From Effusibacillus dendaii (lineage in GTDB: Bacteria; Bacillota; Bacilli; Tumebacillales; Effusibacillaceae), in assembly GCF_015097055.1 (NCBI RefSeq), contig NZ_AP023366.1:2817001-2881000 (forward strand): a stretch of DNA of 64,000 bases, given 5' to 3'. Under the pieces are notes generated by a model. The model ran no database searches. It was not told the origin of the DNA and saw only the letters and a program-made list of their open reading frames with translations. This document shows positions 53,656 to 61,251 of this stretch, in pieces. The position numbers and the translations under genes are program-made. Numbering within the stretch: position 1 is the stretch's first letter; each line of letters starts with the position of its first letter.

Positions 53656-53690
53656 ACCGAGATGCGTGAGTTGACGCTCTCGGTTTTTAT
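53656..53690 (+). terminator. Hairpin with T-rich tail
   Basis: ACCGAGA and TCTCGGT arms with inner GCGT/ACGC pairing, followed by TTTTAT. It closes a very short unit that holds GGAGG (53634-53638) and a 30-codon frame from ATG 53605, but no recognisable gene. Confidence 0.55.
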
Positions 53691-53804
53691 ATTTTGAATA
53701 CAAAGCAAAAAATCCCCCCAGAACTGAACTCCTTTCCTTAGCGAGACATAGCACGACTTGGCGGCTTTGGTGCCCAAGCGTGACTTGTGCCCTTTGGGTA
53801 CTTG

Positions 53805-54614
53805 TCACATATTCCAAAACTGGCGGGCGTTTTCAGCATACACTTTCTGTAAAACAGCGTCCTCCAAATTCAGACCGTCAATCAAACTTCGCACATCGGT
53901 CGCCCACCCGTTCAAAAACGGCAAATCGCTGCCAAACAAAATCCGGTCGGAATAACGCGTGATCCAATCCTTCAACTGCTCCTGGGAAACGCTTTCTTCC
54001 AAGCTGGCAGGGTTGATGGCGGCTGTGTCAAACACAACACCAGGCAACTGTTCAGCCAGTTGAAAAAATTGTTCCGACTCGTAAAGCCCCAAATGTGCCA
54101 CTTGCACACGAAGTTCGGGAAAACGATCCATCGTCCGCGCAAAATACGCAAAACCCACTTTCCCCGTATAATCGACCGGTGCTGTACCCGCGTGAACCAC
54201 CAATGGGCGGTTGTATCGAATCAGTGTTTTGTAGAGAGGATCGAGCCGTTTATCGTCCATCGTGATGTTTTGTACCGCACAATGCAGCTTCATGCCGGCA
54301 AACCCAAGGTCCCCCAAACATCGTTCCGTTTCTCCCTCTACGTCATCTTCATGATGTACACAGCCAACCGGCACGATTTTCGGTGTTTGTTTGACCATGG
54401 CGGCCAACCAATCGTTCAGATCTTTCGCCATGCCTGATTTGTGCACATATAACAATACAAAATATCGGTCATATCCCTGTTCGTTCTGATAATCAAACAG
54501 ACGGTCCGCATTCCATCCATGATAAGGGATGTCCCATTCCCTATTGTTCTGAAACCATTTGTAAATGGCAGACATCAATCGTTCGGGGAATGCGTGCATA
54601 TGTGCATCGATCAT
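53805..54614 (-). CDS. Amidohydrolase-2 family metal-dependent hydrolase
   Basis: A 269-residue TIM-barrel amidohydrolase. Metal ligands: the N-terminal MIDAHMHAFPE (HxH), His in LVVHAGTAPVDY, His in VQVAHLGLYESEQFF and Asp in ILFGSDLPFLNG. Family members are decarboxylases or hydrolases of cyclic and aromatic acids (ACMSD-like), and the substrate here is unknown. It starts at ATG 54614 and diverges from a thiolase gene 150 bp away. Confidence 0.85.
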   Translation of the reverse strand: MIDAHMHAFPERLMSAIYKWFQNNREWDIPYHGWNADRLFDYQNEQGYDRYFVLLYVHKSGMAKDLNDWLAAMVKQTPKIVPVGCVHHEDDVEGETERCLGDLGFAGMKLHCAVQNITMDDKRLDPLYKTLIRYNRPLVVHAGTAPVDYTGKVGFAYFARTMDRFPELRVQVAHLGLYESEQFFQLAEQLPGVVFDTAAINPASLEESVSQEQLKDWITRYSDRILFGSDLPFLNGWATDVRSLIDGLNLEDAVLQKVYAENARQFWNM

Positions 54615-54765
54615 ACGTGCTCACCCTGTTTCTCCAATTCTGAAAAATTTGTTTTCTCTGTATTTATACTTAGACGTAAACGACCCGATTCCTTTTGTTT
54701 TCTGTTTATCCTGAATAAAAATTCATTTAAAATAGAAAGTGAGTGAATTTAGGGAGGGATTGGGA

Positions 54766-55941
54766 ATGAAAGAGGTATATCTGGTTTCCGCCGTCCGGTC
54801 TGCGATCGGAACGTTTGGCGGCGGTTTTAAAGAAATGATGCCAAGCGAATTGGCAGTCCCGATTTTGCAGGAAGCGGTGAAACGGGCGGGTATTCAACCG
54901 GAACAGGTGGATGAGGTGATACTCGGCAACTGCATTCAACGAACGGATGAACCGAACGTAGCAAGAACAGGCGCTCTGAAAGCCGGATTTCCGATCACGG
55001 TGACCGGTTACACGATTCAGCGCCAATGTGCGTCCGGCTTGCAGGCGATTCTTAGCGGCATGCAGCAGATTCAAACGGACAACGCGGACATTATCGTTTC
55101 GGGCGGCGTGGAAGTAATGAGTTCCAGTCCCTACGTGTTGAAACAGTACCGTTGGGGCGGACGCATGCAGCATGGCCAGGTGACCGACACCGTTTGGGAA
55201 ATTCTTGAGGATCCGATCCTCCATATTATGATGGGGGAAACGGCAGAACGGGTGGTTGAAAAATACGGCATCAAGCGGGAAGAACAGGATGAACTGGCGT
55301 TCCAAAGCCACAAGAAAGCAGCGGCAGCACAGCAATCAGGCCGGTTCGACCGGGAGATCGTGCCGGTTGTAGCGAAAGCAGGCCGGGGTACAGTCGAAGT
55401 TTCGAAAGATGAACATGTGCGTCCAGATATTTCCATTGAAAAATTGGCTTCCTTAAAACCGACATTCCGCAAAGACGGAACGGTAACAGCCGGCAACGCA
55501 TCAGGCATTAATGATGGAGCGGCGGCTGTCGTTCTCATGTCAGGTGAGAAAGTAAAACAGCTGGGCGTTAAACCATTGGCCAAATTGGTGGCCAGCACAG
55601 TTGCCGGGGTGGAACCGGATTTGATGGGATATGGACCTGTTCCGGCCATCCAAAAATTGCTGGCCAAAACGGGCATGCAAAAAGAGCAGATCGATCTCTG
55701 GGAAATCAACGAAGCATTTGCCGGTCAATATTTGGCGGTAGAAAAACTGCTGGAACTGGACCGTTCAAAAGTGAACGTGAACGGTTCCGGAATTTCGTTG
55801 GGACATCCGGTCGGATGCACAGGGGCTCGGATTACCACCACACTGGTGCATGAATTGCATCACCGGAACAAGCCATACGGCATCTCGTCCCTTTGTGTCG
55901 GCGGGGGCATTGGCGTCGCACTGCTTTTGGAAAAGATGTAA
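54766..55941 (+). CDS. Acetyl-CoA acetyltransferase (thiolase)
   Basis: A 391-residue thiolase of usual length. Catalytic residues: nucleophile Cys88 in IQRQCASGLQ, His in NEAFAGQYLAV (general region) and GISLGHPVGCTGARI, and the second Cys in SLCVGGGIGVALLLE. It condenses or cleaves acetyl-CoA/acetoacetyl-CoA, or works in beta-oxidation. ATG 54766 has AGGGAGGGA upstream; the GTG at 54739 does not. No other fatty-acid genes adjoin it. Confidence 0.93.
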   Translation: MKEVYLVSAVRSAIGTFGGGFKEMMPSELAVPILQEAVKRAGIQPEQVDEVILGNCIQRTDEPNVARTGALKAGFPITVTGYTIQRQCASGLQAILSGMQQIQTDNADIIVSGGVEVMSSSPYVLKQYRWGGRMQHGQVTDTVWEILEDPILHIMMGETAERVVEKYGIKREEQDELAFQSHKKAAAAQQSGRFDREIVPVVAKAGRGTVEVSKDEHVRPDISIEKLASLKPTFRKDGTVTAGNASGINDGAAAVVLMSGEKVKQLGVKPLAKLVASTVAGVEPDLMGYGPVPAIQKLLAKTGMQKEQIDLWEINEAFAGQYLAVEKLLELDRSKVNVNGSGISLGHPVGCTGARITTTLVHELHHRNKPYGISSLCVGGGIGVALLLEKM

Positions 55942-56037
55942 GCCAAACGGAAACAGCCGCAAAGGGCATCACATTCTGGCTGTGTGCTGCGTAAGTTGGA
56001 TAGGGATCCAATTTATGGAGTGTCAGGAGGTGCCACC

Positions 56038-56424
56038 GTGAATGAGGTTGTGATGAATTTGGTGCAGCAGGCAGTGGCGATTTTGCTGCAAATCTTGCTG
56101 ATTGGGGTGTTGGCAGGTTTAGTTTGGATCCGAAGTGAATTAAAGAATTATATTGTACAACACACTACAGCCAAAGAGCGTGATTTGATTGCGCGCATAG
56201 GGCAAGAAGCGTTCACCTATGCGGAAACCGTTTTTGCCCAGTCGGACGGACCAGCGAAGCTGAATGAAGCAATCAAATACATGTTGGATGCTTTAGCGCG
56301 CCAAGGGAAGTCGATTCCGATGAAAGAGGTGCGTTCGGCCATCGAGTCCGCGTGGATGAGTGACAAGCGGGCCACCGGCCAGACATCCGGTAAAAGTGCG
56401 CCTCTACCGCCACCAGCCGCCTAA
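56038..56424 (+). CDS. Holin-superfamily-like small membrane protein
   Basis: A 128-residue protein with one N-terminal membrane segment (AVAILLQILLIGVLAGLVW) and a soluble helical part with IARIGQEAFTYAETVFAQSD and KLNEAIKYMLDALARQG, resembling phage holin LLH-type proteins. GTG 56038 has AGGAGGTG five bases upstream. The C-terminus is Pro/Ala-rich. No phage genes are nearby, so its role outside a prophage is unclear. Confidence 0.65.
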   Translation: MNEVVMNLVQQAVAILLQILLIGVLAGLVWIRSELKNYIVQHTTAKERDLIARIGQEAFTYAETVFAQSDGPAKLNEAIKYMLDALARQGKSIPMKEVRSAIESAWMSDKRATGQTSGKSAPLPPPAA

Positions 56425-56488
56425 TCGTCGTTTTGTGCGGGAAAACAAAAAAGTAGGATATAATAAAAAAATCACTGTACAGGAAATG

Positions 56489-56517
56489 AAAGTCGATGTC
56501 CATGTCGACTTTTCTTT
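56489..56517 (+). terminator. Intrinsic terminator
   Basis: AAAGTCGA and TCGACTTT form an 8-bp stem around TGTCCATG, followed by TCTTT. Confidence 0.7.
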
Positions 56518-56518
56518 A

Positions 56519-56639
56519 ACAGCTCAGAAAGTATAAAAATGTGATATTTTATCACCATTTTTATACTTTCGGCTGTCGAAAAAGGCTTCTCTGGCAGACG
56601 CCGCTTCTTCTTGATTATGCTTCGATTGAAGCCTTTTTT
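56519..56639 (+). other. Two consecutive strong hairpins, possible structured leader RNA
   Basis: First hairpin (56519-56576): outer ACAGC/GCTGT, then GAAAGTATAAAAATG/CATTTTTATACTTTC and inner TGATA/TATCA, about 25 paired positions. Second (56581-56639): AAAGGCTTC pairs with GAAGCCTTT across about 38 bases, followed by a T-run, like a terminator. They occupy the leader of the DUF445 gene, whose ribosome binding site (CGGAGG) follows at 56643. Confidence 0.5.
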
Positions 56640-56656
56640 ATTCGGAGGTCAAATGT

Positions 56657-57781
56657 ATGGTCATGGCTGCAATTACCATTATCGTGGGAGCTGTAATCGG
56701 GTTTGTCACCAATTTGCTTGCCATCGTTATGCTGTTTCGTCCCTGGCGGGAATGGCGGATTCTTGGTGTCAAAGTTCCGTTTACACCAGGCTTGATACCA
56801 AAGAGGCAAGCTGAAATTGCGAAAAAATTGGGAGAGGTTGTAGAAACCCATCTGCTAACAGAGGAAGCCGTCCAGACCGTACTCAGCCGTCCCGAATGGG
56901 TGGCGGAAATCCGCTCCCAAGTCATGCAATTGCTGGAACGTGTATTGTCAGAGGAGCGGACGCTTGGCAATGTACTGCGAAAAATCAGCGGTTGGACAAG
57001 CGAACAGGTAGCTTTTCAGGTGGAACGCCTATTGTCCCAAGCCTTTCAAAGTGTGATCTTGGGTCTGGAAAGCAAACAGCTGCGGGATGTGTTGTCTCCC
57101 GGACTGCAACAGGGAATTGCGGACAGAATCGGTGTCTTGGCTTTGGAGATTCAGAAAAAGACGGCTGCCTGGCTGGATTCAACAGATATCAAAGATTTTA
57201 TCAGTCAAACGATTCAGCAGATGCTGCTAAACGGCGGTATGTTGGGGAAAATGGCTGTTATGTTTGTGAATGAGGAGAAACTTACAGAAGAGATGATCCC
57301 GCATCTCAAAAAATGGGCGGACAGTCTGGAGACGTTGATTTTTATCGAAAGTATACTGTATCGGGAATGGGACGAGCTTCTTCACCAGAATGCAGTTGAA
57401 TTACTGCAAAAGTTCACAGGCAGGAACGAACTGGATGTGCCAGCTCAGACCGAGGCTGTTTGGGATCGGTTGACAGAACGAATGTTGGCTGCAGATCTTC
57501 TGATTTTGTTTGAAAAGCATAAAGATATATTGGAGAATATCGTAAACACTCTGTTGGTTCGGGTTCAACAGTCATCTGTAAGCTGGCTTACATATGTGAT
57601 GCGCTCTCTTCAGATCAACCAAATCGTAGAGCGGCAAATCGCGTCTTTCCCCTTGCCGAAACTGGAGTTTTTAGTCGTCAGTATTGTCAAAAAAGAGCTT
57701 CAGATGATTACCTGGTTGGGAGCTCTGCTCGGTGGACTAATTGCATTGGTTCAAGTATTATCAGTAATGAGGATAGAATAA
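56657..57781 (+). CDS. DUF445 family membrane protein
   Basis: A 374-residue protein of the DUF445 family (YheB/SbtA-like in Bacillus): N-terminal membrane segment with [20 protein letters not shown], then [20 protein letters not shown], a long helical middle, and a C-terminal membrane segment ([16 protein letters not shown]). Function is unknown. ATG 56657 has CGGAGG eight bases upstream. The structured leader RNA before it may control its expression. The next gene starts 26 bp downstream. Confidence 0.88.
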   Translation: MVMAAITIIVGAVIGFVTNLLAIVMLFRPWREWRILGVKVPFTPGLIPKRQAEIAKKLGEVVETHLLTEEAVQTVLSRPEWVAEIRSQVMQLLERVLSEERTLGNVLRKISGWTSEQVAFQVERLLSQAFQSVILGLESKQLRDVLSPGLQQGIADRIGVLALEIQKKTAAWLDSTDIKDFISQTIQQMLLNGGMLGKMAVMFVNEEKLTEEMIPHLKKWADSLETLIFIESILYREWDELLHQNAVELLQKFTGRNELDVPAQTEAVWDRLTERMLAADLLILFEKHKDILENIVNTLLVRVQQSSVSWLTYVMRSLQINQIVERQIASFPLPKLEFLVVSIVKKELQMITWLGALLGGLIALVQVLSVMRIE

Positions 57782-57807
57782 TTCCAAAAAACGGGAGGAG
57801 TGTACAG

Positions 57808-58491
57808 ATGAAAATTACATACTTGGGACATTCTTGCTTTCTTGTAGAAGCGGGCAGCAAAAAAGTGATTATTGACCCTTTCTTGACCGGAAATCCGACG
57901 GCAGCGGTTAAAGCGGAAGACATTAAGGTGGATGCGGTACTGGTCACACATGGTCATGCCGATCATTTAGGCGATTCGATCGACATTGCAACACGCAACG
58001 ATGCACCGATTATCGCGCCTTTTGAATTGGCTGCGTACTGCGCCAGCAAAGGGGCGCCGATTCATCCTATGCACCTTGGCGGAGCGCACCAGTTTGATTT
58101 TGGCCGCATCAAGTTGACGATTGCGTTTCACGGTTCCGCTATAGAGGATCCAAACGGTATGATTTACGCTGGTAATCCGTCGGGTATTCTGTTAACGATG
58201 GAAGGCAAAACGTTCTATCATGCGGGCGACACGGCGCTGTTCAGCGATATGAAACTGATTGGTGAATTGAATAAAATCGACGTTGCCGCATTGCCGATCG
58301 GCGATAACTTCACGATGGGCCCGGATGATGCCGTACTGGCTGCCAACTGGATCGGCGCGAAGAAAGTGATTCCGATGCACTACAATACGTTCCCGTTGAT
58401 CGAACAAGACGCGGAAGCGTTTGCCGCCAGATTGCAGCCGGCAGGCATTGAAGGTCTGGCCCTGAAACCGGGACAATCAATCGAAGTATAA
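57808..58491 (+). CDS. UPF0173 metal-dependent hydrolase (beta-lactamase fold)
   Basis: A 227-residue metallo-beta-lactamase-fold protein of usual length. Metal ligands: [10 protein letters not shown] (HxHxDH), His in [20 protein letters not shown] and the C-terminal [12 protein letters not shown]. It corresponds to YtkL of Bacillus. The physiological substrate is unknown. GGGAGGAG precedes ATG 57808; it is likely co-transcribed with the DUF445 gene. Confidence 0.93.
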   Translation: MKITYLGHSCFLVEAGSKKVIIDPFLTGNPTAAVKAEDIKVDAVLVTHGHADHLGDSIDIATRNDAPIIAPFELAAYCASKGAPIHPMHLGGAHQFDFGRIKLTIAFHGSAIEDPNGMIYAGNPSGILLTMEGKTFYHAGDTALFSDMKLIGELNKIDVAALPIGDNFTMGPDDAVLAANWIGAKKVIPMHYNTFPLIEQDAEAFAARLQPAGIEGLALKPGQSIEV

Positions 58492-58507
58492 ACGAACCAA
58501 TAGGGCA

Positions 58508-58543
58508 AAAACAACCAGCTTCCGAAGAATGCTGGTTGTTTTT
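58508..58543. terminator. Bidirectional terminator
   Basis: AAAACAACCAGC and GCTGGTTGTTTT around TTCCGAAGAAT, between convergent genes, with A-run and T-run at either side. Confidence 0.9.
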
Positions 58544-58556
58544 CTGTTCCATGTTT

Positions 58557-58805
58557 TTAATGTTTGGATACCAGATTCACCATCATACGGGCGAGATTTT
58601 CTTTCTGGTCCGGATTTGTATCCCACAACTGTTTCAGCAAGCGTTCCTGCGGGTTTTCCGGATCGACCTTGTTAGCCAGGTATTCGCCCATGCGAACCGC
58701 AACGTCTGCAATTTGCTGATCGTTCATGCCAACCGCGTGAGCTTGCTCTACCTTATTGCCAAGAAACTCTTTCCAACGGCTAAAATCGTCAAGAACGGAA
58801 GCCAT
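58557..58805 (-). CDS. DUF3243 family protein
   Basis: An 82-residue helical protein matching DUF3243 (YmfJ-like): FSRWKEFLGNKVEQAHAVGM, IADVAVRMGEYLANKVDPEN and a C-terminal LARMMVNLVSKH. No catalytic residues are known in the family. GGAGGGG precedes ATG 58805. Monocistronic, sharing a bidirectional terminator with the UPF0173 gene. Confidence 0.85.
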   Translation of the reverse strand: MASVLDDFSRWKEFLGNKVEQAHAVGMNDQQIADVAVRMGEYLANKVDPENPQERLLKQLWDTNPDQKENLARMMVNLVSKH

Positions 58806-59166
58806 TTGAAAATCCCCTCCTGCAGTGAGATTTTGTTGGTTCTGACACAGGTACTATTCCACCAACCGGGAAATTATATACATGGCAGGACTGTCACAAA
58901 GTCGTAACGTCTTTGTAATATTCCTGTAATAATTCATCTTTATAATGATTTTATCGACATAACCCCCTTTCTTTAATATATAGTGGCGCTGGCCACTATT
59001 TTTTTGTTGACGGACCGATTCACTCACCAAAATGAACACTTAGGTGGGTGTGTGTCCTTGTGGCATACAGTGGTTCCGGATTTTTCAATTTTGCTGCGTG
59101 AATCGAGGCATACTCGTCCATGCTCCCTCATACAAATATGTCAAGCTGTGTGGGAGAGGTGGAGAA

Positions 59167-59463
59167 ATGAGGCAAAACCAGTCATTACGTTCGTTTGTGT
59201 ATATGGGATTGGGATTGGCAATCCTGTTTTATGCCATTCCTCAGCTTCCTAAGTTTTCCTGGACGCTGGCCGGTCTGTTTTCTGTCATCTGGCTGTTATT
59301 CGGAATCCTGGTTGTGGGGGCGAACCTGTATTACCTGATTGGTGTCGACAAAGAACGAAGACGTCGCCAAGAATTTCAGAAATCGTGGGAAAAGCAGGTG
59401 GCGCGGACGGCCGCACGCTTGCAGTATGAAAGGCGCAGAAGACGTATGTTACGCTCCCGTTAG
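59167..59463 (+). CDS. Small membrane protein of unknown function
   Basis: A 98-residue protein with two hydrophobic segments (YMGLGLAILFYAIPQL and WTLAGLFSVIWLLFGILVVG) and a strongly basic, Arg-rich cytoplasmic tail (QYERRRRRMLRSR). ATG 59167 follows GAGAGGTGGAGA. Position between UPF0173 and the YtoI-like gene recalls the ytkL-ytoI-ytpI-dnaE neighbourhood of Bacillus, but the sequence is not clearly YtpI. Confidence 0.75.
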   Translation: MRQNQSLRSFVYMGLGLAILFYAIPQLPKFSWTLAGLFSVIWLLFGILVVGANLYYLIGVDKERRRRQEFQKSWEKQVARTAARLQYERRRRRMLRSR

Positions 59464-59479
59464 ACGGGATGCCAGCAAA

Positions 59480-59516
59480 AAACGGAGTGCCCGCTTGGGG
59501 CACCCGTTTATTTTTT
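59480..59516 (+). terminator. Intrinsic terminator
   Basis: AACGGAGTGCCC and GGGCACCCGTT arms around GCTTG, followed by TATTTTTT. Confidence 0.85.
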
Positions 59517-59644
59517 ATGGTGAAAAATGATAAATTGCATTGATCAAGAAACTGCGGATAGAAGTCTTTTGTAAGTTGCTGATTGTAACTCTGCACTATT
59601 ACAGTTTATACTAATGATATATAACAACCATTCGGAGGGAACGA

Positions 59645-60958
59645 ATGTCGACTACAAAGCATGAACAAATTCTTGAATATATTGAAAGTTTGGAGATTGG
59701 TTCAAAAATTTCGGTCCGGCAAGTAGCGAAACACATGGGGGTTTCGGAAGGAACAGCGTATCGGGCGATCAAAGAGGCGGAAGTTCGAGGGATTGCCACC
59801 ACGATTGAACGTGTGGGCACGGTACGGATTGAAAAACAGCAGAAGAAAGACATCGAACGGTTGACCTATGCGGAAGTGGTTAATATTGTGGACGGCACTG
59901 TGCTCGGTGGCGCCAACGGTCTGCATAAAACATTGCAAAAATTTGTGATCGGCGCGATGCAGGTGGAAGCGATGGTGAAATATATCGATCCGGACAGCTT
60001 GCTGATCGTCGGCAATCGTGATCAGGTGCACAAAATCGCCCTTGAACAAGGAGCCGCTGTGCTGATTACCGGCGGTTTTGATGCCAGCCCTGTCGTGAAA
60101 GCTTTGGCTGACAAACTGGAACTGCCCATCATTTCATCCGCCTATGACACATTTACGGTGGCAAGTCTGATCAACCGCGCGATTTACGACCGATTGATCA
60201 AGAAGGATATCGTGATTGTCGAGGATATTTTACAAGGACAGGAACCGGCCGCTGTGATGCATCCGCAGCAAACGGTCGCTGACTGGCATCAATTGGTGGA
60301 AAGTACCGGCCATTCTCGGTTTCCGGTTGTCGATTCGACCAGTCGGGTGGTGGGAATGGTTACGTCGAAAGACGTTTCCGGTCAAGCGGATGACACGGTA
60401 ATTGAAAAATTAATGACGCGCAATCCGTTCACTGTGACGCCCAAAACGTCTGTCGCATCAACAGCGCACAAAATGATCTGGGAAGGGATCGAGCTGCTGC
60501 CCGTAGTGGATGGTCGAAAATTGGTCGGGGTCATCTCGCGGCAGGACGTTATCAAAGGATTGCAATACATTCAGAAACAACCGCATACAGGAGATACGAT
60601 TAAAGACTTGATCCTGCGCCATTTCCGGGAAGAACGGCATGACGACAAATCGGTGGCGCTGGTGGGAGAAGTGACGCCGCAAATGACGAACTCATTGGGC
60701 GGCGTGTTGTCAGGGGTTTTGATGACTCTGATCAGCGAAGCGGGAAAACTGGCCATCCGCCGGTTCAAAAATACGGACATGTCGGTCGAAAACGTAACCG
60801 TATTTTTTCTGAGACCGATCCAGATCGATTCGGAGATTACGATACGAGCCGAAGTGATTGATCTGGGACGAAAATTCGGAAAGGCGGACATTGAAATTTT
60901 TCATGAAGGAGAGCGGATGGCAAAAGCATTGTTAACCGCTCAGGTATTGGATCGTTAA
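59645..60958 (+). CDS. ytoI: HTH-DRTGG-CBS-hotdog regulatory protein (YtoI-like)
   Basis: A 437-residue multidomain protein. N-terminal winged HTH (VRQVAKHMGVSEGTAYRAIK), a DRTGG domain (about 75-185), two CBS repeats (about 190-310: HPQQTVADWHQLVEST and RNPFTVTPKTSVAS, each ending in DVSG/DVIKG), and a C-terminal hotdog thioesterase-like domain (about 330-437, DKSVALVGEVTPQMTNSLGG). This order is that of Bacillus YtoI. CBS domains usually bind adenine nucleotides; the target genes are unknown. CGGAGGGAACGA precedes the start. Confidence 0.88.
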   Translation: MSTTKHEQILEYIESLEIGSKISVRQVAKHMGVSEGTAYRAIKEAEVRGIATTIERVGTVRIEKQQKKDIERLTYAEVVNIVDGTVLGGANGLHKTLQKFVIGAMQVEAMVKYIDPDSLLIVGNRDQVHKIALEQGAAVLITGGFDASPVVKALADKLELPIISSAYDTFTVASLINRAIYDRLIKKDIVIVEDILQGQEPAAVMHPQQTVADWHQLVESTGHSRFPVVDSTSRVVGMVTSKDVSGQADDTVIEKLMTRNPFTVTPKTSVASTAHKMIWEGIELLPVVDGRKLVGVISRQDVIKGLQYIQKQPHTGDTIKDLILRHFREERHDDKSVALVGEVTPQMTNSLGGVLSGVLMTLISEAGKLAIRRFKNTDMSVENVTVFFLRPIQIDSEITIRAEVIDLGRKFGKADIEIFHEGERMAKALLTAQVLDR

Positions 60959-61039
60959 GCTGGGAAGATCAACAGCCGTTTCAACAGCGCGGTTTGTTGC
61001 CTGTCGGCAGTGAGGAAAGCCGTTGGTCGGGCCGCGCCG

Positions 61040-61072
61040 TTTTGGATGCGGCTTGTTTTTTTGGCTTTTTTG
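61040..61072 (+). terminator. Intrinsic terminator
   Basis: GCCGCGCC and GATGCGGC arms, with a T-rich tail (TTGTTTTTTTGG). Confidence 0.75.
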
Positions 61073-61251
61073 CGGTGTGATTGCGGTGCGGGTTAAAAAT
61101 TGCATGGTGAAAAAGAACCGGCTGCGGTGCCGAATAACCGAACTCGTTTTGCCTGGTCATTTGCCCACCCCCGTTGCTACTATATGCGGCAAATGAAGGA
61201 ATATGTTACAATAAAAATGCGAACATACGATCGTTTCGGAGGAGATTTCAC

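Noticed and set aside
53532-53777. An 81-codon minus-strand gene
   Set aside because: It runs antisense through the palindromes and the terminator-like hairpin, lacks a ribosome binding site and resembles no family.
56038-56424. Prophage remnant based on the holin-like protein
   Set aside because: No other phage-like gene (endolysin, tail, integrase) is near, and the flanking genes are housekeeping genes.
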